Source: Pseudoalteromonas sp. 3D05 (GTDB lineage: Bacteria > Pseudomonadota > Gammaproteobacteria > Enterobacterales > Alteromonadaceae). From it: a stretch of 64,000 nucleotides of DNA. The position numbers and the translations under genes were made by a program. The notes under the pieces were generated by a model. The model was not told the DNA's origin, did no database searches, and saw only the letters and a list, made by a program, of their open reading frames with translations. Position 1 is the first letter of the stretch, and the number at the start of each line of letters is the position of its first letter. Positions 26,945 to 36,331 of the stretch are shown here, in pieces. The stretch is from NCBI RefSeq assembly GCF_002723455.1, contig NZ_PDUS01000002.1, positions 323,500 through 387,499 of the forward strand, given 5' to 3'.

Positions 26945-27196
26945 ATGAAAAAAATACTAATCATTGCAGCAACTTTATCGCTAGCAGCTTGCTCAAAAGT
27001 GAGCCTTGAGAACTACGAAAAGATCTCTATCGGCATGGACAAGACACAAGTTGAAGCTATTTTAGGAAGTGCAGATAACTGCGTAGAAAAAACACTTCAC
27101 ACGAATTGTGTTTGGGGAGATGAAACAAAAAATATTGAAATCACGTTAGTCTCTGACAAGGTATCGTTATATAGCAAAACAGGCTTAGAAAAATAA
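26945..27196 (+). CDS. Small BamE/SmpA-like lipoprotein
   Basis: The 83-residue product carries a lipoprotein signal with lipobox SLAAC (Cys about residue 16). The mature part ISIGMDKTQVEAILGSAD followed by paired cysteines (NCVEKTLHTNCVWGD) matches the short SmpA/OmlA-type fold used by many small outer-membrane lipoproteins. It follows csiV by 13 bp and is the last gene of the mfd run before a hairpin terminator. Its function is unknown; it is too short to be BamE itself. Confidence 0.78.
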   Translation: MKKILIIAATLSLAACSKVSLENYEKISIGMDKTQVEAILGSADNCVEKTLHTNCVWGDETKNIEITLVSDKVSLYSKTGLEK

Positions 27197-27229
27197 CCCG
27201 AATCAGCACTGGTTTATTAAAGCTGAATA

Positions 27230-27265
27230 AAAATATATGGTAGTTTGATTTCTACCATATATTTT
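27230..27265. terminator. Bidirectional hairpin terminator between convergent genes
   Basis: AAAATATATGGTAG pairs perfectly with CTACCATATATTTT over 14 bp around an 8-nt loop. It lies between the rightward lipoprotein gene and the leftward gene at 27278 and has A/T runs on both sides. Confidence 0.8.
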
Positions 27266-27277
27266 CATAATTGAACG

Positions 27278-28633
27278 TTATTCTTTTTTACTTGAAATGA
27301 GTTCTATATTTACGATTTTACTGCGATTCAAGGTTATTTTATAGCGTTGATGTGTAGTTTGTTCTTGGCTTTGATACACCACAACAACATTTAACTGGTA
27401 ACGGCGTTCAACACTTTGTTTTGAAATTTTACTACTATCTAAATGATAAAGCTTTCCTTCGCCTTTTTTCAAATAACGCGTAAATGGTGCAAGGCTAAAA
27501 CGCAGTGTTTGCTGCAACGTATCGTAGCCTGGCAAAAACTCTTTTGCACCAACACGCGTCTCACTAGCAAAATGAAACCACTGCGCGGCCAATCTATTTT
27601 GTTGCCTACGTTTTGAAAAGATATTACGAACACCCTGTGGAATACGTTTAAACCGCGTATATTCAAGCCATATATACTGCGTAGCAATTTTATCTTTTGT
27701 GACACTGTTTCTAAACTGAAAGCGCCACTTTGGCCGGCCTTTTACAATGGTTCGCCAGATCACACGCGTTATATCCTCTTTGAAAATTTCACGCATACCG
27801 TAGATCGCGCCAAGAATAATCACTAATGTCGCTGTTATTTCAGTAAAGTTACTTCGCGCATTTAAAACTACAACCATCACGAACGCCATGATCACGGCAG
27901 TAACAGAGCCTTTTACAAGTCGCTTTAAATAGCTATTTAAATGTCGTGTATGACGATTAAGTACAACCCCGTGTTCAATAAGTCGCTGCAATAAACGCAT
28001 CTTGTTTGTGATTCTGTTGGCGTCTTGTAAGGTAGATTCAGAGTTATATTGATGTTCTTGCCTGTATGCTTGCTCTGCTTTGCAAAAGTTCAATAAGTCA
28101 CTGCGCTCTTTAGCATGATCACTACTTCTAGGACCTTCGTCGAGTAACTTTAAAAATGATTGTTCAATTTGCCAGCTCAAATAATTATCTGCATTGGTAT
28201 AAAATGACACCAGTTTTTCATTATCGGGTGTATAACGGCGCAGTTTTTTTAATAGCCCTTTACTCTGCTCAGCTAATTCAGTAGCGCGAATATAAAAAGC
28301 ATCTTTGTCTGTTATTTTAAGTGCATCTTTCACATCGGTATCTATCGCAAGCCTAACTTGATAGCAATAAAGGTTGAGGTTTTGACGGTAATCTTGTTGC
28401 TCACCTTTATTTTTACTCACAAAGCGGCTTCGTACTAAAGGCAGGTGAATATTTTTAGCGTTATAAGCTAAATGAGACTTAAAATGGTTGTTGAAATACG
28501 CTTCTTCGCTGAGGGTTTGCGGGTTGATACCCATTTCGTTGGGAATAGAAAAATACAAGTCAATACGTTGTTCTGAGCGCGGGCTTAGCTCGGGTTCTAT
28601 AATAAAGGATAAATTTTCATCCTGTTTTAACAA
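27278..28633 (-). CDS. Unrecognised 451-residue inner-membrane protein
   Basis: I do not recognise a family. The start is a TTG at 28633, preceded 6 bp upstream by AGGAG. The protein has a long cytoplasmic-looking N-terminal half, rich in Lys/Gln/Glu and helical, and two adjacent membrane spans at about residues 243-280 (SVTAVIMAFVMVVVLNAR and TATLVIILGAIYGMREI). The basic C-terminal half contains WLEYTRFKRIP and ends beta-rich (YQLNVVVVYQSQEQTTHQRY). There is no signal peptide, no enzymatic motif and no repeats. It is monocistronic, with a shared terminator downstream and the TonB receptor terminator upstream. Confidence 0.75.
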   Translation of the reverse strand: MLKQDENLSFIIEPELSPRSEQRIDLYFSIPNEMGINPQTLSEEAYFNNHFKSHLAYNAKNIHLPLVRSRFVSKNKGEQQDYRQNLNLYCYQVRLAIDTDVKDALKITDKDAFYIRATELAEQSKGLLKKLRRYTPDNEKLVSFYTNADNYLSWQIEQSFLKLLDEGPRSSDHAKERSDLLNFCKAEQAYRQEHQYNSESTLQDANRITNKMRLLQRLIEHGVVLNRHTRHLNSYLKRLVKGSVTAVIMAFVMVVVLNARSNFTEITATLVIILGAIYGMREIFKEDITRVIWRTIVKGRPKWRFQFRNSVTKDKIATQYIWLEYTRFKRIPQGVRNIFSKRRQQNRLAAQWFHFASETRVGAKEFLPGYDTLQQTLRFSLAPFTRYLKKGEGKLYHLDSSKISKQSVERRYQLNVVVVYQSQEQTTHQRYKITLNRSKIVNIELISSKKE

Positions 28634-28698
28634 TCAGTTCTCCTAATGAATTATTTATATATATTAGTTTACTGTCACATTTTATTTAGTTCAATAAA

Positions 28699-28723
28699 AA
28701 AGACCCAGTAAACTGGGCCTTTT
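28699..28723 (-). terminator. Rho-independent terminator after the second TonB receptor
   Basis: On the minus strand AAGGCCCAG pairs with CTGGGTCTT (one G-T pair) around a short loop and runs into TTTTTTATT. Confidence 0.85.
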
Positions 28724-28745
28724 AAGAGTCAAACGGTTTTACTGA

Positions 28746-31466
28746 TTAGAATTTAACATTCACGCCAGCAAAGAAACGACGACCAAGTACATCGTATGTG
28801 TACGGGTCAGTGTTAGAATCGTTATTACCTGTGTAGTAAGGCGGTTGCTTATCAAACAAGTTGTTAATACCCGCTGTTAATGAAACTGTATCATTAACTA
28901 AGTATGATCCACTCACATCATGATAAATCACAGTTGGTGTAGTCGGTGCGTAGCACGAATCTTCTTTACCAATACATGAGTAGCTGTCCATACCTGCAAT
29001 GTAACGCGCTTGATACTGAGCATCCCAGTTATCACCAGCAACATTAATTGTTAGGTTAGATTTAAACTCAGCATAACCACCTGAACCAGATGTGATAACA
29101 CCTGCGTAATCAACTGGGTCGCCAGTTACTTCAACTACATATTCGTCAAGATACGTTGTGTCTAAACCAGCCTTCCAGTTAAGACCTGCAGCTTCAAATG
29201 AGTAGCTAAGGTTTAAATCAACACCTGAAGTTTTCTCTGAACCAATATTTTGTAATTGATTATTAAAAGTAATACGACCTGTAGAATCAAGTTTTACATT
29301 ACTTGATTTACATAGTGCAGACTCTTTATTACTTGCGGCAACTAAACACTGATCAACAATGTATTGATTATCAACGGTTGCAATCGCATTTTCGATTTCG
29401 ATATCGTAGTAATCAAGCGTCATGCTGAAGCCTTCAAACCACTGCGGTTCGTATACGATACCAGCAGTTAAAGTATCAGCTTCTTCTGGCGTTAATTGGT
29501 TATTACCACCTACTGTCACTTCTGCTTGGTCCTGTGCACCTGGGAACTCTACTTGTTCGAAAGAAGGTGAATTACCAGAATATAACTCAGATACTGTTGG
29601 TGCACGGAATGCTGTTGAAACAACACTACGTAACATTAACTCGTCGTTTACTTTCCAAGTAAGGCCTAATTTCCACGTTTCGTCTGAACCAAAAGTGCTG
29701 TAATCAAAGGCACGAATTGCAGCGCTTAATTCAACGTTTTGTGCAAGTGGTGCATCAGCTAATAATGGTAAAGCAAACTCTACATATGCTTCATTTACAT
29801 CAAAGCCACCCGCTGTTGGCTCAACCATAGGGTCATTTGCAAGACCTTGTGCTGTCAATGAATCCGGCGTAAACCACGCTTTTTCTTGACGGCGCTCAAT
29901 ACCTGCTGCAAATGCTGCATAGCCCGCAGGTAGTTCAAACATTTCGCCCGATACTGACGCTGCTAAAATAAATAGCTGGCTGCCGCCATTGTTAACTTCG
30001 GTGTAAACATTGCGACGGAAGTCTTCGCTTGTCCATGCAGCTTGATCAAGTGGATTAAATGTTCCTACTACATCATTTTCATCGTTTGTGTACATGATGC
30101 TATCACCAATAGCACCCATATTGTGAAGGTTGCTTAACTTGTCGACAGAATCGTTACGGCCAAAGTTTGCAGACACATCCCAGAAATAATCGCCAGCATA
30201 ACCATCAGCACCGATTACAGCACGAACAGTATCAACTGATTGTTCGAAATAACGCGCGCCAGTGTCTGACATGCGACGGCCATAGAAAATATCATCGCCG
30301 TATTTATAATTTGCAGTTTGCGTTAGGTATTTACCATCGGCATCTTTATCAGCATAACCATCACCGTCTGCATCAACTTTACTTGTGTAAGTTTGATCAA
30401 GTAATGAATCGCCCATTGACTTGTCATACTTAAAGCCGAACCATACTGGTTGTGGCGCCATTTGCTGTTGCGACCAACGTTTAGTATAAGTAAATTCAGT
30501 AAACACGCGCGTTTCATCGCTGATTTCGTATGTAGCTAAACCCGTTAGGTTTAAACGCTCCATCGGCGTATATAGGTAGCTTGAAGGTGCAAAGTTAAAA
30601 CGGTCAGCATCTGTAAATGGGTGTAAGCCGCCTAAACCACTTAAACCATTATCACCTTGTGCTAAACCAACGCTAACTTCTTTACCATCATCGTCAAGCG
30701 CTTTTGTTGTACTGTCTTGCCAAATGTGGCCACCCTCTGAATACACAGAGCCGCCATTACAGTTTAAACCGTTCGCACCTTCAGCAATTGGGCACTTAGA
30801 GAAATCACGGTCAGCTTGAGACGCTTCACCACGATCAGTATATTGCATACCAACAACGATATTACCTTTGTCGAAGCTAGTACCTACTGTGAAATCAAAT
30901 GACGTTTCTGTTGCATCACCTTCACCAGTGATTGCAGAGTTCACATTCATGTCCAAGCCTTCGAAATCATCTTTTAAGATGATGTTCACAACACCTGCAA
31001 CAGCATCAGTACCATAAACAGCAGACGCGCCATCTTTTAATACTTCAACCGATTTAATCATTGAAACTGGGATTGTATTCAAGTCAACAGTTGATGCTGC
31101 ACCTGTACCTGATGCAATCATACGGCGACCATTTACAAGTACTAATGTACGGTTAGCACCAAGACCACGAAGGTCGATTCGTGCATTACCACCTGAACCA
31201 TTATTAACGCCAGGGTTAGTCATCGCACCGCCAGTGGCAGTCATTTTTTGAAGCACGCTGTCGATGCTCGTAGCGCCCATTGCTTTGATATCATCAGCGC
31301 CAATAAGTGTAACTGGGCTAGCGTTTTCCATATCAGAACGCTTAATGCGAGAACCCGTTACTTGGATTTTTTCAATTGACTGAGCTGCTTCGTCTGCAGC
31401 AATAACACTTGTTGAGAACATAGGAATTGCTGAAACAACAGCTAAACCAAGAATTGATTTTTTCAT
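28746..31466 (-). CDS. TonB-dependent outer-membrane receptor
   Basis: The 906-residue protein has a signal peptide (cleavage after VIAA, about residue 23) and a TonB box region (IEKIQVTGSRIKR). The plug domain covers about 45-165 (DLRGLGANRTLVLVNGRRM, VEVLKDGASAVYGTDAVAGVVNIILKDDF). The barrel ends in RRFFAGVNVKF with the usual terminal Phe. It belongs to the large Alteromonadales/Xanthomonas-type receptors often used for oligosaccharides or peptides rather than siderophores. No STN domain is present. An Asp-rich DADGDGYADKDADGK segment near residue 365 looks like a calcium-binding loop. No partner genes adjoin it, so the ligand is unknown. Confidence 0.93.
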   Translation of the reverse strand: MKKSILGLAVVSAIPMFSTSVIAADEAAQSIEKIQVTGSRIKRSDMENASPVTLIGADDIKAMGATSIDSVLQKMTATGGAMTNPGVNNGSGGNARIDLRGLGANRTLVLVNGRRMIASGTGAASTVDLNTIPVSMIKSVEVLKDGASAVYGTDAVAGVVNIILKDDFEGLDMNVNSAITGEGDATETSFDFTVGTSFDKGNIVVGMQYTDRGEASQADRDFSKCPIAEGANGLNCNGGSVYSEGGHIWQDSTTKALDDDGKEVSVGLAQGDNGLSGLGGLHPFTDADRFNFAPSSYLYTPMERLNLTGLATYEISDETRVFTEFTYTKRWSQQQMAPQPVWFGFKYDKSMGDSLLDQTYTSKVDADGDGYADKDADGKYLTQTANYKYGDDIFYGRRMSDTGARYFEQSVDTVRAVIGADGYAGDYFWDVSANFGRNDSVDKLSNLHNMGAIGDSIMYTNDENDVVGTFNPLDQAAWTSEDFRRNVYTEVNNGGSQLFILAASVSGEMFELPAGYAAFAAGIERRQEKAWFTPDSLTAQGLANDPMVEPTAGGFDVNEAYVEFALPLLADAPLAQNVELSAAIRAFDYSTFGSDETWKLGLTWKVNDELMLRSVVSTAFRAPTVSELYSGNSPSFEQVEFPGAQDQAEVTVGGNNQLTPEEADTLTAGIVYEPQWFEGFSMTLDYYDIEIENAIATVDNQYIVDQCLVAASNKESALCKSSNVKLDSTGRITFNNQLQNIGSEKTSGVDLNLSYSFEAAGLNWKAGLDTTYLDEYVVEVTGDPVDYAGVITSGSGGYAEFKSNLTINVAGDNWDAQYQARYIAGMDSYSCIGKEDSCYAPTTPTVIYHDVSGSYLVNDTVSLTAGINNLFDKQPPYYTGNNDSNTDPYTYDVLGRRFFAGVNVKF

Positions 31467-31967
31467 GTTAAACCCTACTTGTTGGAAAAAGTACCCTTAT
31501 CAGGTAATACCGCTCGATATTGTTAGAATGACGAGTCAGCGGGGGGCAACTTAGGCTGAGTTAACTGAACGAAAACTGAATGCAGGAGCAGCATTTACAC
31601 ACCTTGATTTTCACCGACCTTTAAAGGGTACATAAGTTAATTGATGTTTCATTGTTAACACGATAAAACAACTTAATTTCAATTAGATATGAAATTCAAA
31701 CCACAGTAAAAAAACGAATGAAATCAAATGAGCAGAGTTTGTAATCGAATGTAATCAATGGTTATAAATACCTGAATTAGAAAAATTCACATCTTGATCA
31801 CACAGTTTTATAGAAACCGTAAAACTCACTGTTAATTACTAACCATAATTATGCAGAATCAGTGAGTAAATAAGCATCGCAATTGAGTAAGTGGTTAAAA
31901 ATAGACTAAATTTATAGCTAAATTAAATAATGTACGCAGAAAATAAAGAGGTGGAACAATAAATGAT
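31467..31967. other. Non-coding region upstream of the second TonB receptor
   Basis: About 500 bp without a supportable gene. It is AT-rich, with an AGGG ribosome binding site for the receptor at its left end. Only weak dyads are visible (for example GTTTTA and TAAAAC 9 bp apart near 31805-31825). Its length suggests a long leader or several regulatory sites, but I can define none of them. Confidence 0.5.
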
Positions 31968-32147
31968 TAGGGTCTGTTAACTTTTGCGGATTAAAATTCG
32001 TTCAAACTAGGCGCGATTTAATCGCGGCGCGAGATTTGTAATCTAGTGGGCTAAGTTAAAATCGAGCAAAGCTACCGCATCTTGCTCACACCCCTTACCA
32101 CCATCCATGTAGGCAACAAAGAGTAAAGCGCTCCTAGCCGGACCCTA
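31968..32147. mobile_element. 180-bp MITE-like element or IS remnant flanked by TA
   Basis: The ends are TAGGGTCTG (31968-31976) and CGGACCCTA (32139-32147), an 8-of-9 inverted match. If TA is the duplicated target the element proper is 176 bp. It is GC-richer than its surroundings and contains internal dyads (CGCGATT-T-AATCGCG near 32015-32030; AGATT-TGT-AATCT). It has no coding capacity. Its right-hand TA forms part of the TAG stop of the leftward lipoprotein gene. Family is unknown; a TA target would suit IS630/Tc1-like or some IS5-like parents. Confidence 0.5.
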
Positions 32148-32567
32148 CTGTTTGACGATGAAATTATAAGAAATTTGGGAGTTATTACCTTGCTGATCTT
32201 TTAACTCTATGGATAGTTTCCATTCCATATTTTTTTCAGAACAAACGCCTACCATAGTAGTGGCACGAAATTTACCTGCTACTGATTCGAAAAAAACAGG
32301 GATATATCCCATATACATAGTCACACCTTCAAGCTTGGCACGTTTAACTTGCAAGCCTTCAGGTAATGATAAGTTTATATCAAAAGGCGTTTCTGGCGAG
32401 ACTGTCGACTCTGATAACCACACTTTTATTTGTTGATCATAAGTGCATGGTTCATTTGAAAGGCAACTTGCGACTGTTGCCTGCTCTTCTATACTTGTCT
32501 CTTGAGGCTTGCATGCAGTCAGGCTAATAACTGAAATTAAAAGCAGTGATCTTTTTTTAAATTGCAT
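32145..32567 (-). CDS. Small lipoprotein of unknown function
   Basis: The start is the ATG at 32567, with AGGAG about 7 bp upstream; an upstream in-frame start would add 14 hydrophobic residues without benefit. The 140-residue product has a lipobox (SVISLTAC, Cys about residue 19) and a beta-rich mature part with three further cysteines. The segment INLSLPEGLQVKRAKLEGVTMYMGYIPVFF resembles small Alteromonadales lipoproteins encoded near cco genes. The TAG stop coincides with the end of the repeat element at 31968-32147, so the original C-terminus may have been longer. It is divergent from ccoN. Confidence 0.75.
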   Translation of the reverse strand: MQFKKRSLLLISVISLTACKPQETSIEEQATVASCLSNEPCTYDQQIKVWLSESTVSPETPFDINLSLPEGLQVKRAKLEGVTMYMGYIPVFFESVAGKFRATTMVGVCSEKNMEWKLSIELKDQQGNNSQISYNFIVKQ

Positions 32568-32630
32568 CGTAACTCCTATTGTATAGACAAGAGATACTAA
32601 TAAGCACATCGGTAAAAGACAACAACTGAA

Positions 32631-32642
32631 GGGTAATTACCC
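32631..32642. promoter_or_regulatory. Perfect 12-bp palindrome upstream of ccoN
   Basis: GGGTAATTACCC is a perfect dyad between the divergent lipoprotein and ccoN genes, 64 bp from the former and 266 bp from the latter. It may be an operator; no family can be named. A weak FNR-like site (TTGAT-N4-GTCAT, 32692-32705) lies 50 bp downstream. Confidence 0.4.
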
Positions 32643-32847
32643 TCATAAGATTAAAAAGTATGTCAAAAAATAATCAACAACATGATAAAAATTGATTGAT
32701 GTCATAATTTTATGCAATTGACCTATCTTTTTTAGGCCAAAAATTTTATCATTTCCCCCGCAAAAATAAGGGTTTCTCGAGTTTGTTTTCTGAAGCAGTC
32801 AACGCATTGAAGGTTTTAGGTAACACACTTGTGGAGTAATAGTAGGC

Positions 32848-32866
32848 CCCACTTTTTTAAAGTGGG
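32848..32866 (+). other. Leader hairpin before ccoN
   Basis: CCCACTTT and AAAGTGGG pair perfectly around TTT, ending about 42 bp before the ccoN start. There is no T run, so it is more likely an mRNA leader or stability structure than a terminator. Confidence 0.5.
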
Positions 32867-32908
32867 TAATTCATTTCTAAACGCATATATTGCAGCGGAA
32901 GCCAGAAA

Positions 32909-34342
32909 ATGAGCCAAACAGTAGCATCACAAACTGAGTACAACTATAAAGTTGTACGCCAATTCGCTATTATGACAGTGATTTGGGGCATCGTTGGCAT
33001 GGGTATTGGGGTTCTGATTGCTGCCCAATTAGCTTGGCCAGCACTTAACTTTGATACACCATGGTTAACATACTCTCGACTTCGTCCGTTACATACGAAC
33101 GCAGTTATTTTCGCATTTGGTACCAGTGCACTTTTCGCAACATCTTACTATGTTGTGCAACGTACTTGTCAAACGCGCCTTCTTTCAGACAAATTAGCCG
33201 CCTTTACCTTTTGGGGTTGGCAATTAGTTATTGTCCTTGCAGCTATCACATTACCTTTAGGTATTACTAGCTCTAAAGAATATGCAGAGCTTGAATGGCC
33301 AATCGACATATTAATTGCGGTTGTATGGGTAACCTACGCTGTCGTATTTATGGGAACTATCGCGAAGCGTAAAGTATCACATATCTATGTTGCAAACTGG
33401 TTCTATGCCGGCTTCATTATTACTGTTGCAGTATTGCACATCGTAAACAGTATGGCTGTTCCAGTATCACTCACTAAATCATATTCAATCTATGCAGGCG
33501 CTGTAGATGCAATGGTTCAATGGTGGTACGGTCACAACGCTGTAGGCTTCTTATTGACTGCTGGTTTCCTTGGTATGATGTATTACTTTGTACCAAAACA
33601 AGCGGGTCGTCCGGTTTATTCTTACCGTTTATCAGTTGTTCACTTTTGGGCGCTTGTTTCTTTATATATTTGGGCTGGTCCTCACCACTTACACTACACT
33701 GCACTTCCAGATTGGACGCAAAGTTTAGGTATGGTGATGTCTATTATCTTATTCGTGCCTTCTTGGGGTGGTATGATCAACGGTATCATGACCCTGTCTG
33801 GTGCATGGCATAAGCTTAGAACTGACCCTGTACTTCGTTTCTTAGTTGTTTCACTTTCTTTCTACGGTATGTCTACCTTTGAAGGACCGATGATGGCAAT
33901 TAAATCTGTAAATGCATTATCTCACTACACTGATTGGACTGTAGGTCACGTTCACTCTGGTGCACTCGGTTGGGTTGCTATGATTTCAATTGGTGCTATT
34001 TATCACCTTATTCCTGCATTGTTCTCACAAGGTCGTATGTACAGTGTGAAACTTGTAAATACGCATTTCTGGTTACATACCGTGGGTGTTGTACTTTACA
34101 TCGTAGCAATGTGGATTTCAGGTGTAATGCAAGGTCTAATGTGGCGCGCAGTTAACTCTGACGGTACATTGATGTACAGCTTTGTTCAGTCACTACAAGC
34201 ATCTTATCCTTTCTATGTTATGCGCTTCCTAGGCGGTGTATTCATCGTAGCGGGTATGTTGGTTATGGCTTATAACGTTTACCGTACAATTACAGCGAAA
34301 AATGATTCGTTGAAATTAGACGCGCAAGCACAGTTAGCATAA
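32909..34342 (+). CDS. ccoN: cbb3-type cytochrome c oxidase subunit I
   Basis: CcoN is the catalytic, haem- and copper-bearing subunit of the high-affinity cbb3 oxidase, which reduces oxygen and pumps protons in the inner membrane. The 477-residue length and about 12 membrane spans fit the family. The conserved histidine motifs are visible: [40 protein letters not shown] and [14 protein letters not shown] 32909 follows GGAAG. It heads the ccoNOQP operon. About 300 bp upstream hold a palindrome, a hairpin and an FNR-like site, consistent with oxygen control by the nearby fnr. Confidence 0.98.
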   Translation: MSQTVASQTEYNYKVVRQFAIMTVIWGIVGMGIGVLIAAQLAWPALNFDTPWLTYSRLRPLHTNAVIFAFGTSALFATSYYVVQRTCQTRLLSDKLAAFTFWGWQLVIVLAAITLPLGITSSKEYAELEWPIDILIAVVWVTYAVVFMGTIAKRKVSHIYVANWFYAGFIITVAVLHIVNSMAVPVSLTKSYSIYAGAVDAMVQWWYGHNAVGFLLTAGFLGMMYYFVPKQAGRPVYSYRLSVVHFWALVSLYIWAGPHHLHYTALPDWTQSLGMVMSIILFVPSWGGMINGIMTLSGAWHKLRTDPVLRFLVVSLSFYGMSTFEGPMMAIKSVNALSHYTDWTVGHVHSGALGWVAMISIGAIYHLIPALFSQGRMYSVKLVNTHFWLHTVGVVLYIVAMWISGVMQGLMWRAVNSDGTLMYSFVQSLQASYPFYVMRFLGGVFIVAGMLVMAYNVYRTITAKNDSLKLDAQAQLA

Positions 34343-34351
34343 CGGAGCGAG

Positions 34352-35029
34352 ATGATGAGCAATAATAATTCACAAAACAAACATGAAATAGTTGAAAAGA
34401 ATATTGGCCTGATGGCTATCTTGACTGTTTTTGCTATCAGTTTTGGTGCATTGGTTGAGATCACTCCGCTAATGTTCCAAGACGATACAACGAAACCTGT
34501 TGATGGGTTACGTCCACTAAACGCACTTGAAATGGAAGGCCGTGATATTTACGTTCGTGAAGGTTGTTACAACTGTCACTCGCAAATGATTCGCCCATTC
34601 CGTGACGAAGTTGAGCGTTATGGTCACTATTCTGTTGCAGGTGAATCAGTATGGGATCACCCATTCCAATGGGGTTCTAAACGTACTGGTCCAGACCTAG
34701 CTCGTGTAGGTAAACGTTATTCAGATGATTGGCACTATGCTCACTTAGTTAATCCTCGTGATGTAGTACCTGAATCAAATATGCCAGGATACCCTTGGTT
34801 AGCTGAGAATCACGTTGATACTAGCCTGACTCTGAAAAAGCTAAAGATTTTCCGTGATACATTCGCTATCAACCCACAAAACCCAGCTCACCCTGGTTTA
34901 GGTTACGGTAGTGATGAAGAACTAATCGCTGATATTGCTAAAGTTGATGCAATGAATGACGGTAAAGGTGCGACAGAAATGCAAGCCCTTATCGCCTACC
35001 TGCAACAGCTTGGCACGCATTTGAAGTAA
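34352..35029 (+). CDS. ccoO: cbb3-type cytochrome c oxidase subunit II (monohaem cytochrome c)
   Basis: The 225-residue CcoO has one N-terminal membrane anchor (about 20-40; [20 protein letters not shown]) and a periplasmic cytochrome c domain with one haem motif, CYNCH, at about residue 72 in [22 protein letters not shown]. The axial methionine is probably in SNMPGYPWL. It transfers electrons from CcoP to CcoN. It begins 9 bp after ccoN and is followed within 6 bp by ccoQ. Confidence 0.97.
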   Translation: MMSNNNSQNKHEIVEKNIGLMAILTVFAISFGALVEITPLMFQDDTTKPVDGLRPLNALEMEGRDIYVREGCYNCHSQMIRPFRDEVERYGHYSVAGESVWDHPFQWGSKRTGPDLARVGKRYSDDWHYAHLVNPRDVVPESNMPGYPWLAENHVDTSLTLKKLKIFRDTFAINPQNPAHPGLGYGSDEELIADIAKVDAMNDGKGATEMQALIAYLQQLGTHLK

Positions 35030-35035
35030 TTGATT

Positions 35036-35221
35036 ATGGATTACGGAACATACAGAGGCATATTAACTCTGGTAATTTTAGTATTGTTTATTGTGATTGT
35101 TGTGTGGGCATACAGCAAACGTAGCAAAACGCGCTTTAAAGACGCTGCAAATGCTATTTTTGAAGATGAGAGCAAACACAACAAAACACTCTCTAACGAG
35201 GAAAAGGGGTCTGAGAAATGA
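35036..35221 (+). CDS. ccoQ: cbb3-type cytochrome c oxidase subunit CcoQ
   Basis: The start was set at ATG 35036 (MDYGTYRGILTLVILVLFI) instead of a TTG 6 bp upstream. The product is 61 residues: one membrane span (about 8-26) followed by a charged tail (KRSKTRFKDAANAIFEDE). CcoQ is a small stabilising subunit of the oxidase. Its stop overlaps the ccoP start by 4 bp. Confidence 0.93.
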   Translation: MDYGTYRGILTLVILVLFIVIVVWAYSKRSKTRFKDAANAIFEDESKHNKTLSNEEKGSEK

Positions 35222-36183
35222 CTAGCTTTTGGAGTATTTGGGTTATTGTATTAACCCTAGCATGCTTACTTATCATCTTTGGCTTATTAGTGTGGAACTT
35301 AACAAACTACGCTGGTGTTAAAGAAGGTGAAAGCTGTGGGCATGAATTTGATGGCATTGAAGAACTAAACAATCCACTACCTAAGTGGTGGACTTACATG
35401 TTTTTCGCAACATTTGCATGGTCAGTCTATTATTTAGCAGCATACCCAGGTTTAGGTAACTGGGAAGGCTTAGCTAAATGGACAAGTTCGAACCAAGGTG
35501 TTACTTCTTTAGCTGAGTCTAAAAAGGCAATTGAAGAAGCACATGCTAATGGTGAGTATGTAAAACTTGACCAAGAGTATAAAGCAGCTGATGAGCGTTT
35601 TGGTCCTATCTTTGAAGGCTTTGCAAAACAAGATATAGAAACTCTTGTCGCAGACGAAAAAGCCCTAGAAATTGGTCAGCGTTTATACGCACAAAACTGT
35701 TCACAATGTCACGGCTCAGATGCACGTGGTGGTATGGGCTTCCCTAACCTAACTGATAACGATTGGTTATACGGCGGCACGCCTGACAAAATCAAAGAAA
35801 CACTTCTATATGGTCGCGTTGCAGCAATGCCACCATGGGGTGCAGCTTTGGGTGAACAAGGCGTTAAAGAAATGACCGCTCACGTTTTAAGTTTATCTGG
35901 TCGTACAGTTAATCAAAAAGATGCTGAAGCGGGTGCTGCCAAGTTTGCAATGTGTGCGGCGTGTCACGGTGCTGATGGTAAAGGGTCTGTTGCTCATAAC
36001 CTGCCGTTTGGTGCACCTAACTTAACCGACAATATTTGGTTGTACGGTGGTTCTCAACGTGCTGTTGAAGAAACACTGCTTAATGGCCGCGCAGGTGTTA
36101 TGCCAGCATGGAAAGATATTTTAGGTGAAGAAAAAGTACACTTATTAACAGCGTATGTTTATAGTTTATCGCAAGATAAATAA
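35218..36183 (+). CDS. ccoP: cbb3-type cytochrome c oxidase subunit III (dihaem cytochrome c)
   Basis: The 321-residue CcoP has the FixP N-terminal domain with two membrane spans (about 5-28 and 58-80) joined by HEFDGIEELNNPLPKWWTYM. Two periplasmic cytochrome c domains follow, with haem motifs CSQCHG (about residue 161) and CAACHG (about 243). Axial methionines are probably in AAMPPWG and GVMPAWK. It receives electrons from soluble cytochromes c and passes them to CcoO. A terminator lies about 60 bp downstream, ahead of the assembly genes. Confidence 0.98.
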   Translation: MTSFWSIWVIVLTLACLLIIFGLLVWNLTNYAGVKEGESCGHEFDGIEELNNPLPKWWTYMFFATFAWSVYYLAAYPGLGNWEGLAKWTSSNQGVTSLAESKKAIEEAHANGEYVKLDQEYKAADERFGPIFEGFAKQDIETLVADEKALEIGQRLYAQNCSQCHGSDARGGMGFPNLTDNDWLYGGTPDKIKETLLYGRVAAMPPWGAALGEQGVKEMTAHVLSLSGRTVNQKDAEAGAAKFAMCAACHGADGKGSVAHNLPFGAPNLTDNIWLYGGSQRAVEETLLNGRAGVMPAWKDILGEEKVHLLTAYVYSLSQDK

Positions 36184-36243
36184 TCACAACGTTAATAAAA
36201 TGTTGTAACTTTCATCTTTTATTTCAATACATTAATTGAGATC

Positions 36244-36273
36244 AAAAAAGCCTCCATTCGGAGGCTTTTTTTT
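36244..36273 (+). terminator. Rho-independent terminator after ccoP
   Basis: GCCTCC and GGAGGC pair around ATTC, flanked by AAAAAA and TTTTTTTT. It separates the structural oxidase genes from ccoH onwards. Confidence 0.93.
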
Positions 36274-36331
36274 AGTCTTTTTAAAACAAATCCTATAAAA
36301 TGTCCCCATCACAAACTAATGAAGTGTATTT

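Noticed and set aside
32692..32705. FNR box upstream of ccoN (TTGAT-N4-GTCAT)
   Set aside because: Only the left half is a good match; the right half agrees at 3 of 5 positions, so it is mentioned but not listed as a separate site.
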